Source: Nomascus leucogenys
Taxonomy: Eukaryota > Chordata > Mammalia > Primates > Hylobatidae
Reading direction: 5' to 3'
DNA length: 64,000 nt
Assembly: GCF_006542625.1 (NCBI RefSeq)
Contig: NC_044402.1
Coordinates: forward strand, 106,107,185 to 106,171,184
Part shown: piece by piece, positions 11,017-21,654 of the stretch
Numbering within the stretch: the first letter of the stretch is position 1
How the letters are laid out: every line of letters begins with the position of its first letter
Program-made: the position numbers and the translations under genes
Notes under the pieces: model-generated
What the model was told of the DNA's origin: nothing
What the model saw: only the letters and a program-made list of their open reading frames with translations
Databases searched by the model: none

Positions 11017-11575
11017 TTAAAACCTTTCTGTGGCTTCCTACTACTTACGGCTTAAAGTCAGAAATCTAAAACCCCTGTGTGCCTCTTCCGCCTCCGTCCT
11101 TACTGCTCATAGTTTACATCTTGTGCTAATGTTATTTCTTTTTTCTTTTTGAGACAGAATCTCGCTCTGTCACCCAGGCTGGAGTGTAATGGTGCGATCT
11201 TGACTCACTACAACCTCCACCTCCCAGGTTCAAATGATTCTCCTGCCTCAGCTTCCTGAGTAGCTGGGATTACAGGCACGTGCCACCACGCCCAGCTAAT
11301 TTTTGTATTTTTAGTAGAGACTGGGTTTCACCATGTTGGTCAGGCTGGTGTGCTAATGTTATTTCTAATGACTTTGATCTGTGTGACCTGGACATGAATT
11401 ATCACAGCTCTGTACCCTGGCAGTATGCAGCAGGCAATAGCACAGCCACCCCTGCTCAAACTACCCTCTTTGCCCACCCTGCTTTGTCCTGTGGATCCTC
11501 ATTCATCTTTCAAGCCCAGGTCAAGCAGCTCTTTCTCCGTGAAGCCTTGAAGACAGAAATTGGAGACTGACTCCC
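11017..11575 (+). mobile_element. L2 LINE fragment split by an Alu
   Basis: L2-type sequence ('TTTCTGTGGCTTCCTACTAC..AAAGTCAGAAA', later 'CATTCATCTTTCAAGCCCAGGTCAAGCAGCTCTTTCTCCGTGAAGCC') occurs on both sides of the Alu at 11140-11349 and continues across the duplicated target site. The L2 is therefore older. Confidence 0.7.
11140..11349 (-). mobile_element. 5'-truncated Alu with perfect target-site duplication
   Basis: A minus-strand Alu missing about the first 75 bases of its left arm. The 17-bp duplication GTGCTAATGTTATTTCT is perfect at 11123-11139 and 11350-11366. The truncated end joins the duplication directly, so truncation happened at insertion and not by later deletion. Confidence 0.95.
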
Positions 11576-11890
11576 TCCCTTCCACCCTGCTTTCTTGTAG
11601 CAGGACTTACTGCAGGGTAAGTCAGAAATTCTGACATGGGCCGCCACATTTTTCAGATTTCCTCTCAACTTGGGTTCCACGTGAGACTCATTTCCACCAA
11701 ACAGACCCAGCACTCTGACAGATGAAACTGAGGCTAGGCCTGCTCTTGCTGGCTAACCCAGCACCAGCTGGAGTGCCCAGGCTCGAGCTTCCAGGGCATC
11801 AAAAGGGCTGTGTGACAGCCATTGTGTCAGCATGCATCCCAGATGAGGCAACGGGATCCTGTTGTCCACTGGTTCTTTGAATCCCCCCTC
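11576..11890. other. unique intergenic sequence
   Basis: No repeat or gene is recognised. The minus-strand frame at 11510-11713 overlaps L2 sequence and is not supported. Confidence 0.5.
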
Positions 11891-12083
11891 TTTTTTTTAA
11901 ACAGCTTTATTGAGGTATGTTTACAGAGCTGTGCAACCACCACCACAATCAATTTTAGAATATTTTCAACATCCAATAAGAAAACACCATAGTCATCAGG
12001 AGTCATTCCCCATTTCTCCACTCCCCCATTTCCTCTGCCTTACCCCATCCAGGGGAATTACTTGTTTCTGTATGTTTGCCTGC
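11891..12083 (-). mobile_element. old L1 (L1M type) 3' fragment
   Basis: The order 'CAGCTTTATTGAGGTATG', 'CAGAGCTGTGCAACCACCACCAC', 'CAATTTTAGAATATTTTCA' and 'CATTCCCCATTTCTCCACTCCCC' is that of the 3' end of an old L1 read on the minus strand. It meets a plus-strand L1 piece directly on its right. Confidence 0.75.
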
Positions 12084-12767
12084 TCTGGAATTAACCTAAG
12101 TGTCCATCGATGGAGGAATAGATAAAGAAAACGTGGCATATGTACACAATGGAGTACCTTATTAGTCTATTTTCATGCTGCTGATAAAGACATGCCCAAG
12201 ACTGGGAGAAAAAGAGGTTTAGTTGGACTTACAGCTCCACATGGCTGGGGAGGCCTCAGAATCATGCCGGGAGACAAAAGGCACTTCTTACATAGCGGCA
12301 GCAAGAGAGAATGAGAAAGATGCAAAAGCAGAAAGCCCTGATAAAACCATCAGATCTCGTGAGACTTATTCCCTACTACGAGAACAGTATGGGGGAAACC
12401 ACTCCCATCATTCAAATTATCTCCCACTGGGTCCCTCCCACAACATGTGGGAATTATGGGAGTACAATTCAAGATGAGATTTGGGTGGGGACACAGAGCC
12501 AAACCATATAAAGTACTATTCAGCCATAAAAGAAGATCAAATCCTGTCATTTGTGACATCATAGGTAAACCTGGAGGCATTACGTTAAGTAAAATAAGCC
12601 AGACACAGACAAATACCGCATGTTCTCACTCACATGTGGCATTTTAGAAAGCTGCTCTCATAGCAGGAGAGAGCAGAATGGTGGTCACCAGAGACTTGGG
12701 TAGTTAGGAGAGAGAGGAATGGGGAGATGTGGTCAGAGGATACACCATCAAAGATAGGAGGAGTAAT
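12084..12767 (+). mobile_element. L1 ORF2 end and 3' UTR fragment, split by a solo LTR
   Basis: The plus-strand L1 starts 'AAGTGTCCATCGATGGAGGAATAG', reads 'GGAGTACTATTCAGCCATAAAA' across the LTR insertion, then 'AAATAAGCCAGACACAGACAAATA' and 'GAGAGCAGAATGGTGGTCACCAGAG'. The second half is typical of the L1 ORF2/3' UTR boundary. It is 5'-truncated and not coding-competent. Confidence 0.8.
12158..12511 (-). mobile_element. solo MaLR LTR (THE1/MST type) inside L1
   Basis: A 354-bp LTR on the minus strand. It begins near TATTAGTCTATTTTCATGCTG and ends GCCAAACCATATAA, with the usual middle landmarks (AAACCATCAGATCTCGTGAGACTTATT). A perfect 5-bp duplication AGTAC flanks it at 12153-12157 and 12512-12516, and the L1 reads straight through when it is removed. 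No internal retroviral sequence remains, so it is a recombined solo LTR. Confidence 0.88.
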
Positions 12768-13061
12768 TTTTTTTTTTTTTTTTTTGAGACGGAGTCTCAC
12801 TCTATTGCCTAGGCTAGAGTGCAGTGGTATAATCATGGCTCAGTGCAACCTCCACCTCCCAGGCTCAAGGAACTCTCCCACCTCAGCCTCCCAGGACTAT
12901 AGTCATGTGCCATCACACCCAGCTAGTTTTTTGTATTTTTTTGTGGAGATGGGGTTTCATCATGTTGCCCAGGCTGGTCTTGAACTCCTGAGCTCAAGCA
13001 ATCCACCCGCCTTGGCCTCCCAAAGTGCTGGGATTACAGGCCTGAGCCACCATGCCTGGCC
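12768..13061 (-). mobile_element. full-length Alu (AluJ-like)
   Basis: A minus-strand Alu with a T18 head and an old-type 'GAGCTCAAGCAATCC' variant. AGGAGGAGTAA before and AGGAGAAGTAT after suggest a decayed target-site duplication. Confidence 0.93.
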
Positions 13062-14161
13062 AGGAGAAGTATTTCTTTTTAAAAATTGTCCAGAATCTCT
13101 GACTTTCGTATCACTGAAGGTAGCAACTTTCTCAGTGGGCCAGCTCTGTAATGTTTTTCTGAGACTTATTCCTGGAAACACTGCCTAGAGCCTGCTCCTC
13201 CAGCCCTTCCAACAATTTCATAAACACCTAACTCCCCATATTAAATTCCTGTTTCAACTCACTAGAAGAGGCTCAGTTATCTGCAACTCTACCGACACAA
13301 ACACCTTCCACACCCCTCCTCCCGAGGCAGAGTTGGTAATTCTACACTGTATGTTACTGAGATGCTTTCTGCAGATTCTCAATAAAACTTTTACTACCTG
13401 TATTACAATAATTAGTTTCCACGTCTGTGTGGCCTTCTAAGGTGTACCTGCCTGGCTCTGACTATATGCTTAAGGAATATTTGTTGAATTCATTTGAATG
13501 AAGAAATGAGGTGTGAGGATTCTTTTCCTGAATTGTTACACTGCTGACGTTCCACTTCGAAGCTCAAGCTGTAAATCTCAAAGTCCTGTCATTAAAGATC
13601 GCCTGGTATTATTCTTGAGGTGAAAGGTGTTAGCTCACGTGGGCAGGCTGGATTCTAATTTAAAACACGAGGAACCAGACCAGGAGATTGTAAATGCAAT
13701 GCGTAATGCATTATTTAGAGAGTAAAGAGGGACTTGAGCAAATCGAAAATGTATTACTTACAACCTACTAAGATGGAAATACTTTTAGCGACAGGTGATT
13801 GCTATTATTATTGTATAACTCCTTGGATTTTAGGCAAGTGCTTTGCAATCACTTGTATTACCAGTACCTTTCAACAACTGTAGATGGTGAGTTGGAATGA
13901 TTCCCTGACTTCCCATAAAGAAACTGGGTCCTCTATACAATGGTACTTAAAAAAAGATTTAATGAAAGCTATTTATTCCAAAGAAAGTAGAAATTACTTT
14001 GTAAGTGTCTTGGTAACTGAGATTTCTTTTTTAGTGGCCATATTTATTCTTATTCTTGTTTACATTACATGCTGCATGTTGCATGATCACAGTAATTTTT
14101 GCTTCTCACACAAAGAACATCAAGTTTATATTTTTTTTAATAGCTGAAGAAACTGAGGCAT
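13062..14161. other. unique intergenic sequence with possible L2 remnant
   Basis: The part at about 13370-13510 ('CTCAATAAAAC', 'GGAATATTTGTTGAATTC', 'GAATGAAGAAATGAG') resembles an L2 tail. The rest is AT-rich unique sequence. An 87-residue frame at 13884-14147 encodes a hydrophobic stretch but has no supporting context. Confidence 0.4.
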
Positions 14162-14170
14162 GAAGAAGCC

Positions 14171-14518
14171 AGCCAGGTGTGGTGGCTCACACCTATAATC
14201 CCAACACTTTGGGAGGCCGAGGTGGGTGGATCATCTGACGTCAGGAGTTTGTGACCAGCCTGGCCAACATAGTGAAACCCTGTCTCTACTAACAATACAA
14301 AAATTAGCCAGGTGTGGTGGCACACGCCTGTAATCCCAGCTACCTGGGAGGCTGAGGCAGGAGAATAACTTGAATCCAGGAGGCAGAGGTAGCAGTGAGC
14401 CAAGATCGCACCATTGCTGGAGAATTGTTTGAACCCAGGAGGCGGAGGTTGCAGTGAGTGGAGATCGTGTCATTGCACCCTAGCCTGGGCAACAAGAGCA
14501 AAACTCCATCTCAAAATA
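14171..14518 (+). mobile_element. Alu with internal 59-bp duplication
   Basis: A plus-strand Alu about 348 bp long, longer than the ~300 bp norm because part of the right arm occurs twice, at 14361-14419 and 14420-14478. GAAGAAGCCA at about 14162-14171 and again just after the tail (about 14524) marks the target-site duplication. The two internal copies differ at several positions, so the event is not very recent or involved a second Alu. Confidence 0.9.
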
Positions 14519-14962
14519 AAGAAGAAGAAGCCAACCAGGCAATCCAGAGCTACACAGTGGGGAAAGAAAGCTAAACTTCTTTTACTTGTTAAGTATTTTT
14601 GAGAGCCTACCATATTCCAGGCATTCTGTGCTAGCTCCTGAGTGGACTTTCTGCTTTGCAGTGTGAGGGGTACCTCTCAGATTGCATGAAAAGATCCTTC
14701 CTTAGCCTGTGGCCAATGTGCCTCAACCCTGTGCCTTCCTAATCACTGGACTTTCAGAGGTCCTTTGTCATGGTTAAAGATGACCCAAGTCCTCTGAAAG
14801 TGGCAGAGAGATGCTTCAGCTGTCAACATTTTAAAGCTATTTTAAAGATCATCCTTTCAACTTGAACCTTTATATTTGGTCGTTACCAACAATCCCCACA
14901 CAAACCCAAATACTAAGTTTGCTGTACAATCATAAATGTGTGACATCATAAAAAATATAGTT
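14519..14962. other. unique intergenic sequence
   Basis: The downstream target-site copy of the preceding Alu is followed by unique sequence. I recognise no element here. Confidence 0.5.
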
Positions 14963-15240
14963 TTGCCAGGTGCAGTGACTTATACCTGTAATCCTAGCAC
15001 TTTGGGAGGCTGAGGTGGCAGGATGGCTTCAGCTCAGGAGTTTGAGACCAGCCTGCATGACATGAGACCTTGTCTCTACAAAAAACTGAAAAATTAGCCA
15101 GGTGTGATGGCTCACACCTGCAGTCCCAGCTACTCGGGAGGCTGAGGCCAGAGAATAGTGTGAGCCCAGGAGGTCGAGGCTGCAGTGAGTTATGATCACA
15201 CCACTGCACTCTAGCCTGGGTGACAGAGCGAGACCCTATC
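14963..15240 (+). mobile_element. AluJ
   Basis: An old-type Alu with 'CAGGATGGCTTCAGCTCAGGAG', 'GAGGTCGAGGCTGCAGTGAGTTATGATC' and many CpG decays. Its tail has turned into a TAGATA/AT microsatellite. Confidence 0.92.
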
Positions 15241-15312
15241 TCTGTCTATAGATAGATATAGATTTAGATATATAGAGAGGAGATACATGTATATATATAT
15301 AAATTTATAGAC
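15241..15312 (+). repeat. (TAGATA)n/(AT)n low-complexity tail
   Basis: TCTATAGATAGATATAG and ATATATATAT runs lie directly after the AluJ right arm, in place of a normal A tail. Confidence 0.85.
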
Positions 15313-15824
15313 AGAAACACACATAGTTTTAGCTAGATCCTAACAACCCTTGACTTCGTAGCTCTTCTGCCTCTTTAGTCTATTAAGAAGTAGAAAAATA
15401 AAATGACATTTAATTTTAGCCCAACACATACTTACGTCAGACACTGTAAAATGCTACAGAGGATCCCAGCCACAGACAAGCCTTGGATTCTACTCCCAGT
15501 GACCCGAGAGTTGAGTAGAAGAGAAAAACGTGTTCACAAAGAGCCAGAACTCAAGGCTGAATGTGATCAGTGCTTGAGGGAGGTACCTTATAACTGGGAA
15601 GACTGCAAGAGGGAGGCTGACTTTTGACTTTGGGCGTGGACAGAGTCAGGAAGGTCTCGTGGAAGACACGACATCTGAAATAGCCTTAAAGGATGGGAAG
15701 ACTGTAAATAGGCCAAGCAAAGAAGGATATTGGCTTTCCAGATAAAGAACAGAATAGAAGCATCTGCATGGAAACAGGAACTCCCCAAATGTGTGTGACT
15801 GGGTGGTGGGGGGAGGGTTGTAGG

Positions 15825-15920
15825 TGAGTGATAATAATAGCTAATATTTTTCATAATTTATCCCATTTAATCCTCAAACTCTATAAGAAAACAGAGCCTT
15901 AAATGAATTAAATAACTCAC
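15825..15920 (-). mobile_element. MIR fragment
   Basis: The minus-strand MIR order 'GATAATAATAGCTAATATTTTTCA', 'CCCATTTAATCCTCAAACTCTATAAG' and 'AATAACTCACCC' is short and diverged. Confidence 0.55.
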
Positions 15921-16084
15921 CCTTGGAATTTCAGATCCAACAAGAGCAAGTTACTTAGGGGCTTACTTAGGTACTTAGAAAAGTCACTCACACAAATGGG
16001 TGTTTACATAAAATTGGCTCCAGGAAACCACCATGAGAACTGAACTGGAAAAACTCAACAAATTTTCAGTCCTTACTAGAAAGG

Positions 16085-16300
16085 AAGGGGGGCTAATATT
16101 TGAGTATACAAGAGTTATGCTAGTTGCTTTCCCTACGTTTATCTCATTTTCTCTTCACACCAATCAGGTGACTACCTCTATTTTACAGATAAGAAAAGTG
16201 AGGTTCCAAGAGATTAAGAACCAGCTGTAGCTAGTAAAATGGGAGTTCTGATCTCAAATCCAGCTGGGAGTCCACGGCCTGTCCTCCTTGCTACACCAAT
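16085..16300 (-). mobile_element. MIR SINE
   Basis: Minus-strand MIR: 'TATGCTAGTTGCTTTCCCTACG', 'ATTTTACAGATAAGAAAAGTGAGGTTCCAAGAG', 'AGCTGTAGCTAGTAAAATGGGAGTTCTGATCTCAAATCCAG'. It is nearly full length. The frame at 16033-16230 lies over it and is not a gene. Confidence 0.75.
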
Positions 16301-17840
16301 GAGGAGTGGAGATTAAAAGTAAATCTCAGTGTAATTTCTTTTCATCATAGCTTACGTTGTGATTACTATTTAAAGTGTGTGCAATGTTGACAATTCAGAA
16401 CATGTAAATGCAGATTTTGACATTTTAGACTGAAGAAACAGGCAGCCTTGGGTTAGTTCCACTATATATTAAATGATAATCTATGAAGACAGCAGTTTTG
16501 AAAGGTATCCAGGCAAATAAGTTGTACTTCTGGCTGAAGTCAGACAGGTAGATGAAACTTTGATGACTTAATTCCCCCAACTGTTAAAGGTATAAGCAGA
16601 CCAGGACCCTGAGTTGGAGAGAGGCTGCCAGAACACTTATTAGGAGCAGTAAAGTGCAGGGCCATAATTTCAACAGGTGATTTTGCCTCTCCAGCTAATT
16701 GTTTTCCAAGGTTTCTCGGCTCAGAACCATTCAGCATTCTTACCACCTGGGAAATGTGCGTGCTCCTTAGGATATTTTCCAGGCTGCAGCCACCCCTGTC
16801 CTCTAGTCACGGCAGTATTTTTGCTCAAAGAGCTGTCGATTAGATTTAAGAGCCGCCACTGCTCCACAATGCGCTGTCTTGCTGATCTTCAGAGAGTGCT
16901 GTGGTGTCGCCCTCTGATTTATGGAGAGTGCAGCTCAAACCCAGCCCAGGGCTTTATTAAAGCAGCTTTTAGTCATATTATACCTTCCCAGCTCTGAGGC
17001 TTCCAACAGCTCCACCACCTAGGAGTCGAATCCCTTTGATAAGCAGCATTCTGGGTGATTGGAAAGTGGGGGCTGTGCTTCGTACCCTCCCACCATCTTG
17101 TCTCCCTACCCCCTAGGTGTGAAATGGTGGGACAGGGAGGGGTGATGGAAACTCAGGCGCAGGCCTGCTCTCCAGGTGGCTTTTCAATTTTCTCTTTTTT
17201 TTCCTGACCCTCTCTTGACCTTCTCCCTGTGACAGTGTTTGCCCTGGAGCTGTGCCTCTTCACAGTGATTTTTTTTTTCCATCCAGGCTTTAAAGGGGGA
17301 GCCTCTGAGAGGTGTGGCCACACTGCTTTGGGACCCACTTTCAAAGGCACCTGCCCTCTGGGCTGTGCCTTTGAGTATCTGCAATATCAAGCTACAGGAT
17401 GCAGACCCCCTGCAGAAGACACATTCCATCAGCAGCATTTGCATATCTGCAGGTGAACTGTCTTGCAGGTTTGGAGTGTGCAAAGCCAGGCTTTGTCCCA
17501 TAACATGGATCTTTGCTTCTGGTGATGTATCACCCTGCAACACACAAACCAGGCTCTTGCCAAGTAAGGCCAGAGATGGGGAAACTTGTGTATTCTTGAC
17601 AATTGAAAATTGTGTATTCTGTTCAGAGGCAATGAGGTCCTCCCCAGGGACCTGCATCAGGCCCTCTCAGGCTCACCTTCCTTAGGGGTGAATCCTACAT
17701 CATGTCCCTGCCCCAGCAAACTCATTGGAGCAGGGTTGATAAGCAGAGTCACGCGGGGTCAAGGTTGGGAAATAACTGGCAGGGGTGCCCTCCTCACTCC
17801 CCCAGTTCTCCATGGGGGATGAGCCATCACAGGCCATGTG
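16301..17840. other. 1.5 kb unique intergenic sequence
   Basis: No interspersed repeat is evident. Overlapping frames on both strands around 17184-17685 (up to 157 residues) conflict with one another and show no family resemblance. The part at 16680-17000 is balanced in composition and repeat-free, so it is a reasonable place to look for conservation. Confidence 0.5.
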
Positions 17841-17844
17841 GGGG

Positions 17845-18030
17845 ATGGGTTACTGTGGCTCTGGCATCGACAGACTGGGTGACCCAGCTAGTTACTGGCC
17901 ATCTCTTAACCTCACCCACCTGTCTTTAAAGTGGTGGTTGTGCTGACTTCACAGGGTGATGTGAAGACTACATGAAGCATTTAGTACAGTAGTTGATGGA
18001 GGCTCTGGGTTATTTACCATCATTAGTCCT
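17845..18030 (+). mobile_element. MIR SINE
   Basis: Plus-strand MIR: 'GACTGGGTGACCCAGCTAG', 'CTTAACCTCACCCACCTGTCTTTAAAGTGG', 'ACTTCACAGGGTGATGTGAAGACTACATGAAG', then 'TTAGTACAGTAG'. Diverged. Confidence 0.65.
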
Positions 18031-18788
18031 TATTTCCACAAAGAATCTGGTTTTAGGTGGTACTTAAGTAGCACATAATCACCATGAGAAAGCTATTTCC
18101 TTTCTGATCCTCTGCTTTGGTCAACAAGAAAAACTTGATCAGGTGCTAGGATGTCTTCAACATCCCCCTAAAACTTGCTAATCTATTATACTCACAGACA
18201 GCAGGCCTCAGCTTGAATTTCTGCAGGCTCTAGCTGGAATTCCATAACATTGATTTGCTTTCATTATATTAATTGTATGATTGCCTCCTATTTAGGAAAA
18301 AAATGATCCTGAGTTTTTTCACTTACAGTAGTAAAGAAGGTTTTGTGAAAATTGCTAATATTTAGGTAAATATGAAGTAACTGATGGTACAGCTAGACAT
18401 AGTAACAATCATAGTGTGGCAGGAAAATGAAGTGTAGAAATGCTGTGCTACACCATGGAGAGGTGCCCCAGGGGCCTCTGAAGCTTCTAGAAAATGGAGT
18501 GACTTCTGGAGGATGCCAGCTATTTGGCTGAACTTTGGGACTCCAGGGTAAGCTAGAGGGGAATGCAATGAGGCCAGGATGTTCTGAGACAGAGACTGTC
18601 TGAGAAACTGAGGAGTTTTTCCCCAAGGGAGATCTTGCCTGGCTCCCACCCCTTCTTGCTCCCAACTGGATTTTCACCACCTGCCCATAGGCCCTTTTCT
18701 TACTCTCACCCCCCGAGCCATGGGTGGCTGCAGGAGCATTGGCTGATTCTCCTGGAAAATCCAGAGACAAACCAGGTTGCACCCAAGT
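18031..18788. other. unique intergenic sequence
   Basis: No element is recognised. Minus-strand frames at 18362-18821 run in two registers with no coding support. Confidence 0.5.
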
Positions 18789-18796
18789 ACGTAGAA

Positions 18797-19152
18797 CAGT
18801 GTTCTCTAACATTTTTGGCACCAGGGACCGGTTTCATGGAAGACAATTTTTCCATGGACTGGTGTTGGGGGGCGGGGGAATGATGATGATGGTTTGGGAT
18901 ACAACTGTTCCACCTCAGATCATCAGGCATTAGTTAGGTTCTCACGAGAAGCATGTAACCTAGATCTTTCTCATGCACAGTTCATAATAGGGTTCTCTCT
19001 CCTACCAGAGTCTAATGCCAGGGCTGATCTGACAGGAGGTGGAGTTCGGGCGGTAATGCTTGCTTGCCCTCCATCACCGCCTGCTATGGGGCCTGGTTCC
19101 TAACAGGCCACAGACCGGTTCTGTTCTGTGGCCCAGGGGTTGGGGACCTCTG
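18797..19152 (-). mobile_element. MER1-type hAT transposon, minus strand
   Basis: A 356-bp element that starts CAGTGTTCTCTAAC and ends GGTTGGGGACCTCTG, so its ends are the CAG...CTG of MER1. Inside are GGGACCGGTTTCATGGAAGACAATTTTTCC and CCTAACAGGCCACAGACCGG. The flanking 8-mers ACGTAGAA and ACACAGAG agree at 5 of 8 positions, consistent with a decayed hAT 8-bp duplication. It is non-autonomous, with no transposase frame. Confidence 0.9.
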
Positions 19153-19439
19153 ACACAGAGGATCAAATGGAAACTTTCTTCTCCCCAAAACCTGAGCATT
19201 AAAGCAGGCCTTAAAGTTCAACTGTCCTACTGCCTTTCAAACATGCTTGGACATTGGCTCATACTAAGGCATGCAGTTCACATCTCAACCTATTACAAAG
19301 GTACATTTATGCATAAAAAAGTTTCATAAAATGGTACTAACTTAGATATAATTCTTTGTACTCTATTGTATTCATTTTTATTCTGGTCAAGATCCCATTA
19401 AATGGTTTTGTGACCCATATGAATTGCAATCTACAATTA

Positions 19440-19610
19440 GAAAAAATCTGACCTCATTCAATTTCTTCTTTTCAGAGATGAAGAAAGTAAGACCCAGAAA
19501 ATGGCATGAATTGCACAAAGTCATCCAGTTAGCCAGCCTCATAGCTAAGACTGCAGCCCTGGCCTTGGGACTTCAAATAAAAGGCTCTTTCCCCTATACT
19601 ACATTATGAA
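19440..19610 (-). mobile_element. MIR-like SINE fragment
   Basis: The pattern 'CAGAGATGAAGAAAGTAAGACCC', 'TTGCACAAAGTCATCCAGTTAGCC', 'GGCTCTTTCCCCTATACTAC' follows the minus-strand ancient SINE order (tRNA-derived MIR or a relative). Confidence 0.55.
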
Positions 19611-19972
19611 AGGAAGAATCCATACCAGGTATTCCTGAAATTGAGGAAAGGCCATTTAAAAATAATGTGGCTCCAGTTATTGATTAAAGGGAAAAATTGG
19701 AAAAGTCAGAAACATAACCAGAAGTCTGAAGAACTAGTCATTTTTCTCAGGAAGTAAAAGTTCCACCTGGTAATTAGTTGAGGTTCGCTAGAATCCTAAA
19801 GCCTGAAAAAGGTCCAACGATGCTGAATCCTACCTCAATAAATACACATGAAATCGAATTGTATCCACTCAATGAGCCTGAGTCTCATGTTGTTGGAAAA
19901 ACAGCCTAGCCCCTTCTGGCCTACAGTCTTCTATAAAGAGAGGACAACTCCCTGAAGTTAAAGCCCGTAAGG

Positions 19973-20489
19973 CAGGGGTCCCTAACCCATGGGCCACAGA
20001 CCACCCGTCTGTGGCCTGTTGAGAACCAGGCTGCACAGCAGGAGGTGAGTGGCGGGTGAGCGGGTGAAGCTTCGTCTGTATTTACAGCTGCTCCCCATCA
20101 TTCATATTACTGCCTGAGCTCTGCCTCCTGTCAGATCAGTGTCAGCATTTAGCTTCTCATAGGAGCCTGAACCCAATTGTGAACTGCACACACGAGGGAT
20201 CTAGGTTACACCCTCCTTATGAGAATCTAATGCCTGATGATCTGTCACTGTCTCCCATCACCGCAAGATGGGACCACCTAGTTGCTGGAAAACAAGCTGA
20301 GGGCTCCCATTGATTCTACATTATGATGAGTCATATAATTATATCGTAATATATTCCAATAACAGAAATAAAGTGCACAATAAATGTGATGCGCTTGAAT
20401 CATCCCCCAACATCCACCCCTCTGGTCTGTGGAAAAATTGTCTTCCACGAAACCGGCCCCTGGTGCCAAAAATATCGGGGGACCCGCTG
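19973..20489 (+). mobile_element. MER1-type hAT transposon, plus strand, with 8-bp duplication
   Basis: A 517-bp element from CAGGGGTCCCTAACCC to GGGGGACCCGCTG. It shows the MER1 landmarks 'GCACAGCAGGAGGTGAG', 'CGTCTGTATTTACAGCTGCTCC', 'CTTATGAGAATCTAATGCCTGATGATCTG' and 'TGTGGAAAAATTGTCTTCCACGAAACC'. The 8-mers CCGTAAGG (19965-19972) and CCTTAAGG (20490-20497) match at 7 of 8, the expected hAT duplication. It is inverted relative to the MER1 copy at 18797-19152. About 517 bp fits the longer MER1A form. Confidence 0.93.
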
Positions 20490-20548
20490 CCTTAAGGAAT
20501 GCTGTAAAAGTTCTTGTCTTTTCAATCCTAGCCTTCTCCCTATCTCTC

Positions 20549-20570
20549 TTTTTTTTTTTTTTTTTTTCTG
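20549..20570 (+). repeat. poly(T) tract
   Basis: An uninterrupted T run of about 21 nt in unique sequence between the MER1 element and an LTR. It could be the tail of a short minus-strand retroposon, but no body is recognisable. Confidence 0.8.
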
Positions 20571-20613
20571 GATGAGAGCCTCTCTTGGTTTCACCCCCAG
20601 CTTCCAAGGTATC

Positions 20614-21082
20614 TGTATTCATTTTCTAAGGCTGCCATAACAAACTACCATAACCTAAGTAGCTTAAAACAACATAAATTGATTATCTCACAGTACTGGA
20701 GTCCACAGGCCCAAAATCAAAGTCTCAGCGGCTTTGGTTCCTTCTGGAGGCTCCTAGGGAGAACCTTTCTCATGGATCTCTCCTAGCTTCTGGTGGTTGC
20801 CAGCGGTTCTTGGTGTTCCTTGGCTTATACGTGCATCACTCCAATCTCTGTCTCCATTGTCATGTGGCGTTGTTCTATCTGCATGTTTCTCTGTCCGAAT
20901 TTTTCTCTTCTTGTAAGAATATTAAGCATTGGATTGGGGCCTCTCCTAATCTAGTACGAGCTCATTTTAAGTTGATTACATTTGCAAAGCCCCTATCTCC
21001 AAATAAGGTCACATGCACAGGCACCAAGCAGGTTAGGACCTGAGCTTCTCTTTTGTGTAGACACAATTCAACCCACAACACA
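20614..21082 (-). mobile_element. MaLR LTR (MLT1 type)
   Basis: The minus-strand LTR begins TGTATTCATTTTCTAAGGCTGCCATAACAAA and ends GACACAATTCAACCCACAACA, the conserved termini of MLT1 LTRs. The middle ('TTCTGGAGGCTCCTAGGGAGAA', 'AATAAGGTCACATGCACAGGCACC') also fits. No internal region is attached. Confidence 0.85.
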
Positions 21083-21654
21083 GCTAATATCCAGACATCG
21101 CCCCTATCTCTGTACCTCTCAGCAGCCCCCCACCCATCAAAATCGTGTGCAGCTTTGCCCAGTGTGCAGCCAAGACTCACGTACACTGAATTCCTGATAA
21201 CTGAATGCGCAAACTCTGCTAGTGCCTTCCTGTATTCCTTTTTTTTCCCTCTTCTTTTCTGAAAACATTACAATTTTGTTGGTGGACTGGGGAAAAGTAA
21301 TCAAGGGATGGGAACAATGTGAGTCTGTTCTTCCAGATCCCTCATTATGTGAAAACAAAATACTTTTTTTCCCAGACTCTCCTTCTGCATAGGAAAGGCC
21401 TGGCTCACTGTTCTAGCCAATGAGAAATGAGTTGAAATGGCGGGAGACTTCCAGGAACTGTTTGATTTTCTGATACATGTAGCACACGTGCCTCCTTCTC
21501 CCTTGCCGCTCCTTGCTCTTTCCGGCCTGGAACCTAGATGTGATCACTAGAAGCACAGCAGCCCTCTTGCAACCGGGAGATGATAAGCATGAAGATATGA
21601 GGCCAAAACCCCACATGTTAAAGATAATAAAGCAACAATTATATTCAAAAGAGC
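21083..21654. other. unique intergenic sequence
   Basis: No element recognised. Short frames on both strands overlap each other without support. Confidence 0.5.

Noticed and set aside
12158..12511. Retroviral genes beside the LTRs
   Set aside because: All LTRs here (MLT1, MST and THE1 types) appear solo. I found no gag-, pol- or env-like sequence next to them.
12727..13188. A 153-codon plus-strand frame
   Set aside because: It is the well-known chance frame through an antisense Alu (phenylalanine run then CPGAV-type residues), not a gene.
17184..17685. Overlapping frames up to 157 codons on both strands
   Set aside because: They contradict one another and show no motif, no codon pattern and no promoter or splice context. 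They are consistent with chance in GC-balanced unique DNA.
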